Origin: Devosia sp. 66-14
Lineage (GTDB): Bacteria; Pseudomonadota; Alphaproteobacteria; Rhizobiales; Devosiaceae
Direction of reading: 5' to 3'
NCBI GenBank assembly: GCA_001899085.1
Contig: MKVB01000006.1
Coordinates: 1,171,322-1,232,214 of the forward strand
DNA length: 60,893 nt
Under the pieces are notes generated by a model, which saw only the letters and a list, made by a program, of their open reading frames with translations, did no database searches and was not told the origin of the DNA. A program made the position numbers and the translations under genes. Positions 52,431 to 59,950 of this stretch are shown one piece after another; the first letter of the stretch is position 1, and each line of letters starts with the position of its first letter.

Positions 52431-52464
52431 CCGCGCCGGCCCCGGGTCAGGGGGACCGGCGCGG
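52431..52464 (-). terminator. Intercistronic hairpin after the sugar-binding protein gene
   Basis: CCGCGCCGG and CCGGCGCGG form a 9-bp stem (extendable by GCCCC/GGGG pairing) in the 78-bp gap between the binding-protein stop and the ATPase start. Comparable to the hairpin at 1546-1569 in the other sugar transporter operon. Confidence 0.55.
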
Positions 52465-52477
52465 CGGGAGAGCCGGC

Positions 52478-53449
52478 TTACTGGCCGGCGCTTTCGAGCA
52501 TGGCGTAATAGGGGTCGAGATCGGCCGCGGTGATCACCTTCGAAGGCAGCACGTTCATGTACTGGACCGTCTCGCCCTTGGCCAAAGCGCCGAGCAGTTC
52601 AGCGACCTTGGCGCTTTCCTCGTAGAGCGGCTGCGCGACGATGCCGTAAGCGGCGCCGGACTTCACCAGATCGAGATTCTGGCGGATATAGTCCATGCCG
52701 ATGATCACCACGTCGCGTCCCGCCTTGCGGGCGGCGCCCGACCAGGTCTGGATCGAGTTGCCGGTGGTGCCGAAGGCAGCGTTGACATCCGGGTTGCCCT
52801 GGAGAATGGCGATGGCCTTGCCCTCGGCAGCGGAGGGCTCAAAACCTTCCATCTGGGTCTCGAGCACTTTGATGTCGGGGTACTTTTCCGCAATGGTCTT
52901 GCGGAAGGCGTCCGACATGGCGTTCTCGGTGTCGTTCGAAGCGCCCTGGGTCAGGGCGACGGTGCCCTTGCCGCCGAGCTTGTCGCCGATGGCGATGGCC
53001 GCATTGGTGCCGGCCGCCGCGATGTCCTGAGCGGCAGCGGCCTTCAGGCCCTCGACCGAGCCCTCGGGCGGCAGCACGTGCCAGGTGACGACCGGCAGGC
53101 CCTCCTTGGCGAGCTTGGTTATGTAGGAGTAGATCGCCGGATCCGGACCATAGACGCCGACCGCGTTGAACTTGGTGCGCGACAGCGCCGCTTCGGCGAG
53201 CGGCAGGGTGGCCGGTATGTCCCAGTTGGTGGCAGAGGGGTCGCCCACCACCTCGCAGGTGTAGCCGAGCTCCTTGCACTTATCGAGGAAGCCCGCCTGC
53301 ATCAGCCGGTGCACCGGGTGATCCTTCATCGCCTGCACCCAGAGCAGGTTAACCTCCTGGGCGTAGCTGGCGCCGGCGGTGCCGAGGCTCGCGAGCAGCG
53401 CCGTGGCGCCGAGCAGGCCTTTCACCAATGTCCGCTTCGAGATGTTCAT
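52478..53449 (-). CDS. Sugar ABC transporter substrate-binding protein (RbsB-like, type I fold)
   Basis: Periplasmic binding protein of 323 residues. Signal peptide MNISKRTLVKGLLGATALLA with cleavage near ASYAQE. Mature part EVNLLWVQAMKDHPVHRLMQ, GDPSATNWDIPATLPLAEAA, and NPDVNAAFGTTGNSIQTWSG fit the periplasmic-binding-protein-like/LacI-type fold. ATG 53449 has GGAGAGGAACC upstream. Sits between permease and ATPase; likely binds a monosaccharide or sugar acid. Confidence 0.93.
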   Translation of the reverse strand: MNISKRTLVKGLLGATALLASLGTAGASYAQEVNLLWVQAMKDHPVHRLMQAGFLDKCKELGYTCEVVGDPSATNWDIPATLPLAEAALSRTKFNAVGVYGPDPAIYSYITKLAKEGLPVVTWHVLPPEGSVEGLKAAAAQDIAAAGTNAAIAIGDKLGGKGTVALTQGASNDTENAMSDAFRKTIAEKYPDIKVLETQMEGFEPSAAEGKAIAILQGNPDVNAAFGTTGNSIQTWSGAARKAGRDVVIIGMDYIRQNLDLVKSGAAYGIVAQPLYEESAKVAELLGALAKGETVQYMNVLPSKVITAADLDPYYAMLESAGQ

Positions 53450-53512
53450 GGTTCCTCTCCTCCATTTGCCCGCGGGTTTTCGCGTGGCGTTGAACGGTTG
53501 TGCAGCGCCCCC

Positions 53513-54583
53513 TCAGGCGCCGGATATCTTGCCGGCCTGCGTGCCGGCCTTCTTGGCCGCGGCAGTCTTGGCGCCGGCGCCGACGGTGAAATAGCGGCGG
53601 CGCAGGATGTCGAGACCAACCGCGAGCACCATGATCACGCCCACCGCGATCTGCTGCCAGTTGGAGTTGACGCCGATGACCACGAGGCCCGACTGCACCA
53701 CCTTGAGCATCAGGATGCCGACCACGCCGCCGGCGATGGTGCCGGCGCCGCCGAAGAGACTGACGCCGCCCACCACGACGCCGGCGATGACGATGAGCTC
53801 CCAGCCCGAGCCGATCGAGGTGGTGCCGGACTGCAGGTCCGCCATCACGAACATGCCGGCCACCGCCGACAGCGCGCCGACAGTGATGAAGGCGCCGATC
53901 TTGTAGATGGTGGTGTTGATGCCGACGAGGCGCGCCACTTCGGGATTGCCGCCGGTGGCGTAGAGGTTGCGGCCGAGCACGGTGCGGCGCAGCACGAAAT
54001 CGGCGACGATGGCGGCGACGATGAAAAAGGCAAAGCTCCAGCCCAGCCCGAAGGCGAAGGTGCTCATGCCGAAATCGGACACTTCCTTGGGCAACGGGTA
54101 GACCGGGTAGCCGCCGGTGACGAGCTGGATCAGCCCCTGCCCGATGAACAGCATGCCCAAGGTCTGGATGAAGGCCGGTATCCTGAACTTGACGACGATG
54201 ATGCCGTTGACGAGCCCGATAAAGGCCCCGACGCCCATGCCGCCAAGGATGGCGAGCGGCACCGGCCAGGCCAGCGCGGTCATCAATTGCGCGGCGATCA
54301 CCGCGGAAACGCCGGCCACCGAGCCGACCGACAGGTCGAACTCACCGGCGACCAAGAGGATGGTCTGGCCGATCGCGATGATGCCGACGAAGGACACGAC
54401 GTTGAGGATGGCGCGGATATTGCGTTCTGACAGGAACGCCGGCTGCATGAAGTAGAAGAAGGCTACCAGAAGCAGCAGCGCCGCGATCACCCCCACCTCG
54501 CCGATGGCGATGAAGCTGATCAGCCGGTTGCGCAGCGAAGGCGCGGTCGGGTTCTCGGTCGTGGCTGGCGCCGCGCTGTTCAT
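53513..54583 (-). CDS. Sugar ABC transporter permease (RbsC-like)
   Basis: A 356-residue inner-membrane permease of the branched-chain/ribose type with eight to ten membrane helices. Seen: FLSERNIRAILNVVSFVGIIA, LLVAGEFDLSVGSVAGVSAV (the RbsC hallmark), GLVNGIIVVKFRIPAFIQTL, and YATGGNPEVARLVGIN. ATG 54583 with AGGGAGGA upstream; longer in-frame starts are rejected. First gene of the operon, divergent from the LacI regulator. Confidence 0.94.
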   Translation of the reverse strand: MNSAAPATTENPTAPSLRNRLISFIAIGEVGVIAALLLLVAFFYFMQPAFLSERNIRAILNVVSFVGIIAIGQTILLVAGEFDLSVGSVAGVSAVIAAQLMTALAWPVPLAILGGMGVGAFIGLVNGIIVVKFRIPAFIQTLGMLFIGQGLIQLVTGGYPVYPLPKEVSDFGMSTFAFGLGWSFAFFIVAAIVADFVLRRTVLGRNLYATGGNPEVARLVGINTTIYKIGAFITVGALSAVAGMFVMADLQSGTTSIGSGWELIVIAGVVVGGVSLFGGAGTIAGGVVGILMLKVVQSGLVVIGVNSNWQQIAVGVIMVLAVGLDILRRRYFTVGAGAKTAAAKKAGTQAGKISGA

Positions 54584-54653
54584 GCTTTTCCTCCCTGAGC
54601 AGCGGCGCTGTTGCGGAGGTGATCCGGTCAGCGCTTCGCCGTACCCCATCAAG

Positions 54654-54669
54654 CTATTATACTATTATA
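54654..54669 (-). promoter_or_regulatory. Tandem TATAATAG element upstream of the ABC permease
   Basis: CTATTATACTATTATA, that is two adjacent TATAATAG octamers read on the minus strand toward the permease gene, 71 bases from its ATG. Each contains a perfect -10 hexamer. A TTGACA lies close by (54672-54677) but at spacings of 2 and 10 bases from them, so the actual promoter pairing is unclear. Confidence 0.45.
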
Positions 54670-54731
54670 AGTGTCAAGACCTCTCGTGCAGTGGTCTGAC
54701 CAGTTTTCGGCAGACCCATATCTTGCGCCGA

Positions 54732-54745
54732 TGGTACCGGAACCA
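54732..54745. promoter_or_regulatory. LacI-type operator O1
   Basis: TGGTACCGGAACCA, inside the 18-base near-palindrome GATGGTACCGGAACCATC with one mismatched pair and the central CpG usual for LacI-family sites. It lies between the divergent permease and lacI-family genes. Confidence 0.75.
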
Positions 54746-54765
54746 TCTAGCAACGTCAAAGAAAA

Positions 54766-54779
54766 TGGTACCGGAACCA
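54766..54779. promoter_or_regulatory. LacI-type operator O2
   Basis: An identical TGGTACCGGAACCA, 34 bases downstream of O1 and 57 bases upstream of the regulator ATG. A third, related copy is at 59904-59917. Confidence 0.75.
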
Positions 54780-54836
54780 ACGCTGGCGCGAACCGATTGT
54801 GACGATTATGATTTCGTCGTTTTGTGGGGGCAGCGC

Positions 54837-55871
54837 ATGGCCAGGTCGGAAGACGGCGGCGAGAAGAAGCCGCTGGAGCGGTTGGGAGTGCGCGAGATCG
54901 CCAAGCGGGTCGGCGTCGCGCCGATGACGGTGTCGCGCGTGCTGTCAAACCCCGACATGGTGGCGCCGGCGACCCGCGCCAAGGTGCTCGAAGCCATCGA
55001 AGCCGCCGGGTTCGTGCCCAATCGGCTGGCCTCGAGCATGAAGGGCAATGGCCGGATGATCGGCACGGTGGTGCCGCCGCTGATCAACTCGGGCATCGCC
55101 GAACAGGTGCAGGGCATGTCGGACGAGTGCCAGCAGGGTGGCTACTCGATGCTGCTGGTGCAGGGCGAGTTCACCACCGAGGCCGAGGAAGCCTCGATCC
55201 GCACCCTGCTCGGCTGGCGGCCGGCGGGGATGATCCTGCAGAGCTTCGTGCAGAGCGAGGTGGCGCGGCAGCTGCTGGTGTCGAGCGGCGCGCCGGTGGT
55301 GGAAATCTCCGAGATCAAGGGCCGGCAGCCAATCGACATGGTGGTGGGGGTGTCGAACTTCGAGACCGCCTACGCGATGACCATGCATCTTGTCGCCAAG
55401 GGCTATAAGCGCATCGGGTTCGTCTCGACGCCGATCCACGGCAATGACCGGCTGCAGCAGCGACGGACCGGCTACCATGCGGCGCTCAGCGAACTGGGTA
55501 TCGAAAACCACGCCTCGATGGAAGTAGAGGTGCCGATCACCGCGGCCGGCGGCGCCGAGGCGCTGGCGACGCTGACCGAGCGACACGCCGACATCGACGC
55601 AATCTTCTTTTCATCCGACACGCTAGCGATCGGCGCGGTGCAGGAATGCCACCGCCGCGGCTGGGCCATCCCCGACCGGATCGGCATTGCCGGCTATGGC
55701 GATATGGACCTCGCCGCACAGCTCTACCCGCCGCTGACCACGGTGAAGGTCAACCGCTACGAGATGGGCCGGCGTGCCGTGCGGCAACTGCTCGATCGTC
55801 TCGGCGGCAAGCAGAAGCTGGCAACGATCACCAGTCTGGGGTTCGAGATCGTCGATCGGGAGAGTGCTTAG
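54837..55871 (+). CDS. LacI family transcriptional regulator
   Basis: A 344-residue repressor. N-terminal helix-turn-helix LGVREIAKRVGVAPMTVSRV with hinge helix NRLASSMKG, then a type I periplasmic-binding-protein ligand domain: RMIGTVVPPLINSGIAEQVQ, MTMHLVAKGYKRIGFVSTPI, DAIFFSSDTLAIGAVQECHR, GIAGYGDMDLAAQLYPPLTT. This resembles the GntR/gluconate-type subgroup. ATG 54837 has GGGGG upstream; in-frame codons before it pass through the operators and are rejected. It most likely binds the three TGRTACCGGWACCA sites. Confidence 0.94.
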   Translation: MARSEDGGEKKPLERLGVREIAKRVGVAPMTVSRVLSNPDMVAPATRAKVLEAIEAAGFVPNRLASSMKGNGRMIGTVVPPLINSGIAEQVQGMSDECQQGGYSMLLVQGEFTTEAEEASIRTLLGWRPAGMILQSFVQSEVARQLLVSSGAPVVEISEIKGRQPIDMVVGVSNFETAYAMTMHLVAKGYKRIGFVSTPIHGNDRLQQRRTGYHAALSELGIENHASMEVEVPITAAGGAEALATLTERHADIDAIFFSSDTLAIGAVQECHRRGWAIPDRIGIAGYGDMDLAAQLYPPLTTVKVNRYEMGRRAVRQLLDRLGGKQKLATITSLGFEIVDRESA

Positions 55872-55877
55872 GGTCCC

Positions 55878-56009
55878 AAAAGGCCCCCTCACCCGCCGCT
55901 ACGCGGCGACCTCTCCCCCAGGGAGAGGTGGTGCAGAGGCACGATCTCGCCCCCGGTCACCTCTCCCTTGGGGGAGAGGTCGGCCGAAGGCCGGGTGAGG
56001 GGGCCTTTC
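55878..56009. repeat. Intergenic double-hairpin repeat (ACCTCTCCC type), copy 3; bidirectional terminator
   Basis: Outer arms AAAAGGCCCCCTCACCC and GGGTGAGGGGGCCTTT, inner hairpins on ACCTCTCCC/GGGAGAGGT. It lies between the convergent lacI-family and dehydratase genes. Very close in sequence to the copy at 50720-50860. Confidence 0.8.
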
Positions 56010-56010
56010 C

Positions 56011-57195
56011 CTACCGCTTCACCTTCGCCTTGTTCTGCGCGTCGGTCCCCAGCCGCTGTTCCCAACCCTCGGTATGCACATTGAGATAGGCGTGGGGATC
56101 GTAGGGGTGCTGCTTGATGGCATCGATGTTGAGATCGATGCCGAGGCCCGGTGCATCCGGCAGCGACAGGTGGCCGTTCCTGGGGTCGATGCTCGGCCGC
56201 CAGGTGACGAGGTCGAAGGTCCAGGCGTCGTTGAAGGCGTCGAAATGCTCCTGGATCAGGAAGTTCGGCACCGCCGCTGCCAGCTGCAGGCAGACCGCCG
56301 TCGCCACCGGCCCGCCGCTCTGGTGCGGCGCGATGTGGCTGCCATGTGCCAGCGCCAGGTTCGCCACCTGCATGGACGGGCCTATGCCACCGAGCGACAT
56401 CGGCTCGGGCTGGAAGATGTTGACGCCGCCGCCGGCGGCGAGCGCGTAGAACTGGCCGACCGTGTCGAACATTTCGCCGGTCGCGACCGGGATGGGCGAA
56501 CGGTGCGCCACCTCATGCACCGTCTCCTGCCGGTCACGCGAGGTCGGCTCCTCCCACCAGTAGATATCGAGGTCGGCGAAGCGCTCGGCCGCTTTCAGCG
56601 CAGCGATTTCGGTGAAGCGGGCATGCACGTCGATGAGGATGCGGGTGTCACCCGGCAGCTCGTCGCGCAGCTTGCGGCAGATATCGTAGCTCAGCTCGAG
56701 CTCGTCGCGCGAGATGAAGCCTTGCGCAGTGCCGAACGGGTCGAGCTTGAACGCCTTGAATCCCTTGGCGAGAACGGCCTTGGCCGCCTCGAGGAAATGC
56801 TCCGGGGTGCGCTCGGTGCGATACCAGCCATTGGCGTAACCGAGCACGCTGTCGCGCACCTGGCCGCCGAGCAACTGGTGGATCGGCACGCCGAGGCTCT
56901 TGCCGAGAATGTCCCAACAGGCGACCTCGACCGCTGCCATCACGGTGCGATGGATGTGGCCGCCATCCAGCGACACGCTGTCGAGCATGCGCTTCCACAA
57001 GGCGCTGATGCGACGCGGGTCCTGGCCGATGGCGAGGTGCTTCAGCTCATGCACCCCGGCCTCGGTGGTGGCGATGAAGCCGTTCAGCGTCCCCTCGCCG
57101 ATGCCGTAGATGCCGGCATCGGTGTGCACCTTGACGAACAGCCAGTTCTTCCAGCCGGCACCGACGGTGAAGGTTTCGATCTCGGTGATTTTCAT
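56011..57195 (-). CDS. Galactonate-dehydratase-like enzyme (mandelate racemase/MLE family)
   Basis: A 394-residue enolase-superfamily enzyme that probably dehydrates a sugar acid. The metal and base residues are Asp189 and His191 (LIDVHARF), Glu215 (WWEEP), Glu241 (ATGEMF) and His291 (IAPHQSG). These keep exactly the spacing of E. coli D-galactonate dehydratase (D183, H185, E209, E235, H285, each offset by six). ATG 57195 with GGGAGGAAG upstream. Last of four genes under the promoter at 59903-59931. The precise sugar acid is not certain. Confidence 0.88.
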   Translation of the reverse strand: MKITEIETFTVGAGWKNWLFVKVHTDAGIYGIGEGTLNGFIATTEAGVHELKHLAIGQDPRRISALWKRMLDSVSLDGGHIHRTVMAAVEVACWDILGKSLGVPIHQLLGGQVRDSVLGYANGWYRTERTPEHFLEAAKAVLAKGFKAFKLDPFGTAQGFISRDELELSYDICRKLRDELPGDTRILIDVHARFTEIAALKAAERFADLDIYWWEEPTSRDRQETVHEVAHRSPIPVATGEMFDTVGQFYALAAGGGVNIFQPEPMSLGGIGPSMQVANLALAHGSHIAPHQSGGPVATAVCLQLAAAVPNFLIQEHFDAFNDAWTFDLVTWRPSIDPRNGHLSLPDAPGLGIDLNIDAIKQHPYDPHAYLNVHTEGWEQRLGTDAQNKAKVKR

Positions 57196-57243
57196 GTGCT
57201 TCCTCCCCTCGGCGCGTGGCGCTCTACCCAAACTCGATCGCCG

Positions 57244-58230
57244 CTATTGCAGCCCGACAATCCTCTCAACCACCGCCTCGACCGTCAGCCCATACTTTTG
57301 CTGCAGGGTCGGGACGGCGCCGCATTCGATGTAGCGGTCGGGCAGCCCGATGCGAGTGACCTTCCTCACTATCCCGGCATCGAACAAGGTCTCGACGACC
57401 AGGCTGGCAAGACCGCCGACGACCACATGATTCTCGGCGGTGACCAGCTGTCCCACCGATGCGGCGAACGCGGCGACCGTCTCGGCGTCGAACGGCTTGA
57501 TGGTCGGGACATGCAGCACGGCGACCGAGATGCCGCGCTTTTCCAGCAGCGCCGCGGCGTCGACGGCGCGCTCGCTCATCAGGCCGGTCGAGATGATGCC
57601 GACATCCTTGCCGTCACGCAGCTGCCGCGCCTTGCCGATCTCGAACCGGTAGCCGGGCTCGAGCACCACCGGCACGGCGCCGCGCAGCAGGCGCATATAG
57701 ACGGGGCCGCGATGATCGGACATTGCCACCGTGGCCGCGTCGATTTCGGTGGCATCCATCGGGTCGATGATGGTGAGCCCGGGGATCATCCGCATCAGCG
57801 CCAGATCCTCGATGGCCTGGTGGGTGCCGCCATAGCCGGTCGTGAGCCCGGGCAGGCCGGCAACGAGCTTCACGTCGAGATTGGAGTGGGCCAGCGCAAT
57901 GGCGACGAAATCGAAGGCGCGGCGGCTGGCGAACACCCCATAAGTGGTGGCGAAGGGTTGCTTGCCGGTGCGGGCGAGGCCGGCAGCCACGGCGACGAGG
58001 TTCTGTTCGGCCATGCCGACATTGAAGAAGCGCTCCGGATACGCATCGCGGAACGGATGGATGTCGGTGTATTTGCCGAGATCGGCGGTGAGCCCGACAA
58101 TGTTTTCCCGCTCTTGTCCGAGGCGGGCCAGCGCCTTGCCGAACGGGGCATCGACCGATTGGCGGCCGCCGCCGGCGGCTTCGTTCTCACCCATGGCCAG
58201 GGTGCGGCCGGCTTCCATGGCGCGGCTCAT
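57244..58230 (-). CDS. Transketolase, C-terminal subunit
   Basis: A 328-residue protein carrying the pyrimidine-binding and C-terminal domains of transketolase: IVGLTADLGKYTDIHPF, ERFFNVGMAEQNLVAVAAGL (with the catalytic glutamate that activates thiamine diphosphate), PGLTTGYGGTHQAIEDLALM, and a C-terminal GLASLVVETLFDAG. Its ATG overlaps the stop of the N-terminal subunit gene (ATGA). Together they form one thiamine-dependent enzyme, as in other split transketolases. Confidence 0.93.
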   Translation of the reverse strand: MSRAMEAGRTLAMGENEAAGGGRQSVDAPFGKALARLGQERENIVGLTADLGKYTDIHPFRDAYPERFFNVGMAEQNLVAVAAGLARTGKQPFATTYGVFASRRAFDFVAIALAHSNLDVKLVAGLPGLTTGYGGTHQAIEDLALMRMIPGLTIIDPMDATEIDAATVAMSDHRGPVYMRLLRGAVPVVLEPGYRFEIGKARQLRDGKDVGIISTGLMSERAVDAAALLEKRGISVAVLHVPTIKPFDAETVAAFAASVGQLVTAENHVVVGGLASLVVETLFDAGIVRKVTRIGLPDRYIECGAVPTLQQKYGLTVEAVVERIVGLQ

Positions 58231-59075
58231 CGCTTCGCTCCCACGCTGTGCTCGAACTCGTCGATGATCGCATCCCACTGGCCGACATCGACGCGGAAGA
58301 AATGCGATTTCTCGCTCTGCTCGATGCGGCGGACACCCTTGCCGGGGAGGGTACGAAGCACGATGGCCTTGGGTTTGCCGTTGCGTTGACGCGCCTTGGC
58401 GAGCGTTTCGATCACGGCATCCATGTCGTTGCCGTCGATCTCGAAGGTTTCCCAGCCAAAACTCCGCCATTTGTCAGCCACCGGCTCCATGTCGAGCACC
58501 ACCGGGCCATCGGCCTGGATGCCGTTGCAGTCGACCAGCGCCACCAGCCCATCGAGCCGGAAATGGCTGGCGGACATGGCGGCCTCCCAGGTCGAGCCCT
58601 CCTGCAGCTCGCCATCGGAGAGTTCGACGAAGACGCGGGCCTCCGAACGATCGAGCCGCAGCCCGAGCGCCTGCCCCACCCCCTGGCCCAGGCCATGGCC
58701 GAGCGAGCCGCCGATCACTTCGACGCCGGGCGTGGTGTCAAGGGTCGACATCTCGAGCCGGCTGTTGTCGGCGCCATAGGTGACGAGCTCCGCCACCGGG
58801 ATGATGCCGGCCTCGGCGAGGGCGGCCCAGAGAGCGATCGAGTAGTGTCCGGTCGACAACAGGAAGCGATCGCGGTCGGCCCAGCCGAGGTTGTCGGGGT
58901 CGTAGCGCAGCTCGTGGAAATAGAGCGCGGTGAGCGCGTCGGCGATGCCGAGGCCCTGGCCGATATAGCCGGCGCCCTGGCCGCGGGCCATGGTCAGCAT
59001 ATGGCGGCGGAGCATGGTGGCGCGCGCCCTGAGCGCGGCGAGATCGGCCTCAGCCGGAGGCGAGTTGCGGGTCAT
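58227..59075 (-). CDS. Transketolase, N-terminal subunit
   Basis: A 282-residue protein with the pyrophosphate-binding domain: GQGAGYIGQGLGIADALTAL, FLLSTGHYSIALWAALAEAG, GSLGHGLGQGVGQALG, and the thiamine diphosphate/Mg motif SDGELQEGSTWEAAM ending in DCNGIQADG (the usual first Gly of GDG is Ser). ATG 59075 with AAGGAT upstream, 4 bases after the SDR stop. Cleaves or forms ketose C-C bonds in the sugar pathway. Confidence 0.93.
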   Translation of the reverse strand: MTRNSPPAEADLAALRARATMLRRHMLTMARGQGAGYIGQGLGIADALTALYFHELRYDPDNLGWADRDRFLLSTGHYSIALWAALAEAGIIPVAELVTYGADNSRLEMSTLDTTPGVEVIGGSLGHGLGQGVGQALGLRLDRSEARVFVELSDGELQEGSTWEAAMSASHFRLDGLVALVDCNGIQADGPVVLDMEPVADKWRSFGWETFEIDGNDMDAVIETLAKARQRNGKPKAIVLRTLPGKGVRRIEQSEKSHFFRVDVGQWDAIIDEFEHSVGAKR

Positions 59076-59079
59076 CGGA

Positions 59080-59871
59080 TCAATCCTTGTCGAGGCCACC
59101 GGACATGTTGAGCCGCTCGGCGGTCATGTAAGGCGGTGAATCGAGGCAGAGCCACACCACCGACTCCGCCACCTCGGCAATCTCGGCGCGGCGGCCCAGC
59201 GGTACGCGGCGGGTGCGCTCATCGAGGAAGGCTTGCAGGTCGTTGCTGCGGCCGTTGACGCGAGCCAGTTCGACCTCGGTCGAGCGCTGCATTTCGGTAT
59301 CCATCATGCCGGGCGCCAGCGAGTTCACCAGCACGCCATAGGGGGCCAACGCTACGGCGAGGGCACGGGTGATCGAATCCACCCCCGCCTTGCTGGCGGT
59401 GTAGGCCGTGTAATCGGGGAGCGCCATGCGCGAGCCCGGCGAGGTGATGTTGACGATGCGGCCGGCACGCTGCTCACGCATCACCCGGCCGGCAGCTTTC
59501 GAGGCCATGGCAAGCGCCGTGACATTGAGCGCCAGGGTGCGGGTCCAGGATTTGTAGCTCGACTCGAGAAACGGCTCGATGACGCCGTAGCCGGCATTGT
59601 TGACCAGGATGTCGATGCCGCCCCAGCGCGCCACCACCTTGTCGACGGCCGCCTCGGGGGCGCCCTCGAGGGTGAAATCACCGACGATCTCGAGCACCTG
59701 CCCGCCGGCATGCTCGACCAGGCGGGCCGTTTCCGCCGTGCCGGCAGCGTTGATGTCGGCAATGGCGACGGCGCAACCGCGGCCCGCCAGCTGGATGGCA
59801 ACCTCGCGCCCCAGGCCACCGGCCGCGCCGGTGACCAGCGCGCGCTTCAGGATCGCCGTGTTGGTACTCAA
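59080..59871 (-). CDS. SDR-family oxidoreductase
   Basis: A 263-residue short-chain dehydrogenase with an intact catalytic set: TGAAGGLG near residue 14, NNAG, SPGSRMALPDYTAYTASKAG with YTASK. The start is set at TTG 59871 (LSTNTAILKRALVTG); an in-frame extension upstream would run across the operator and promoter and is rejected. The TTG overlaps the stop of a three-codon ATG frame (MRI) preceded by GGGGGG. First gene of the catabolic operon. Confidence 0.88.
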   Translation of the reverse strand: MSTNTAILKRALVTGAAGGLGREVAIQLAGRGCAVAIADINAAGTAETARLVEHAGGQVLEIVGDFTLEGAPEAAVDKVVARWGGIDILVNNAGYGVIEPFLESSYKSWTRTLALNVTALAMASKAAGRVMREQRAGRIVNITSPGSRMALPDYTAYTASKAGVDSITRALAVALAPYGVLVNSLAPGMMDTEMQRSTEVELARVNGRSNDLQAFLDERTRRVPLGRRAEIAEVAESVVWLCLDSPPYMTAERLNMSGGLDKD

Positions 59872-59893
59872 ATCCGCATCCCCCCTGGACGTC

Positions 59894-59921
59894 TTGACGC
59901 GACTGATACCGGTACCATAAG
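59894..59921 (+). promoter_or_regulatory. Divergent promoter for the second enolase-superfamily gene
   Basis: TTGACG (59894-59899), 16-base spacer, CATAAG (59916-59921), facing the gene at 59951. It overlaps the minus-strand promoter and the same operator, so one repressor could silence both. Confidence 0.5.
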
Positions 59922-59931
59922 TTGAAGTCAA
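59903..59931 (-). promoter_or_regulatory. Sigma70-type promoter of the SDR-transketolase-dehydratase operon
   Basis: On the minus strand TTGACT (59926-59931), 17-base spacer, TATCAG (59903-59908). The LacI-type operator at 59904-59917 covers the -10 box and part of the spacer, a repressing position. Confidence 0.7.
59904..59917. promoter_or_regulatory. LacI-type operator O3
   Basis: TGATACCGGTACCA, differing from O1/O2 (TGGTACCGGAACCA) at two positions and keeping the central CCGG. It overlaps both divergent promoters between the SDR gene and the gene at 59951, five kilobases from the regulator. Confidence 0.75.
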
Positions 59932-59950
59932 CGGGCTTGGGAGGGTTCGA

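Noticed and set aside
51482-54430. A 982-codon open frame on the plus strand antisense to the ABC transporter genes
   Set aside because: Its protein is His/Asp/Arg/Gly-rich low-complexity sequence with no domain, and the opposite strand has three clear genes. Long antisense frames are expected in GC-rich DNA with biased third positions.
54672-54677. Perfect TTGACA (minus strand) as the -35 box of the ABC permease promoter
   Set aside because: At spacings of 16 to 18 bases the downstream hexamers are AGCTTG, GCTTGA and CTTGAT, not -10-like; the TATAAT copies are too close. The promoter is left unassigned.
54504-54836. In-frame upstream extension of the LacI regulator by 111 codons
   Set aside because: It would run through the permease 5' end and both operators, and the helix-turn-helix expected near the N-terminus begins only after ATG 54837.
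56074-58389. A 771-codon plus-strand frame opposite the dehydratase and transketolase genes
   Set aside because: Antisense shadow over three well-supported minus-strand enzymes.
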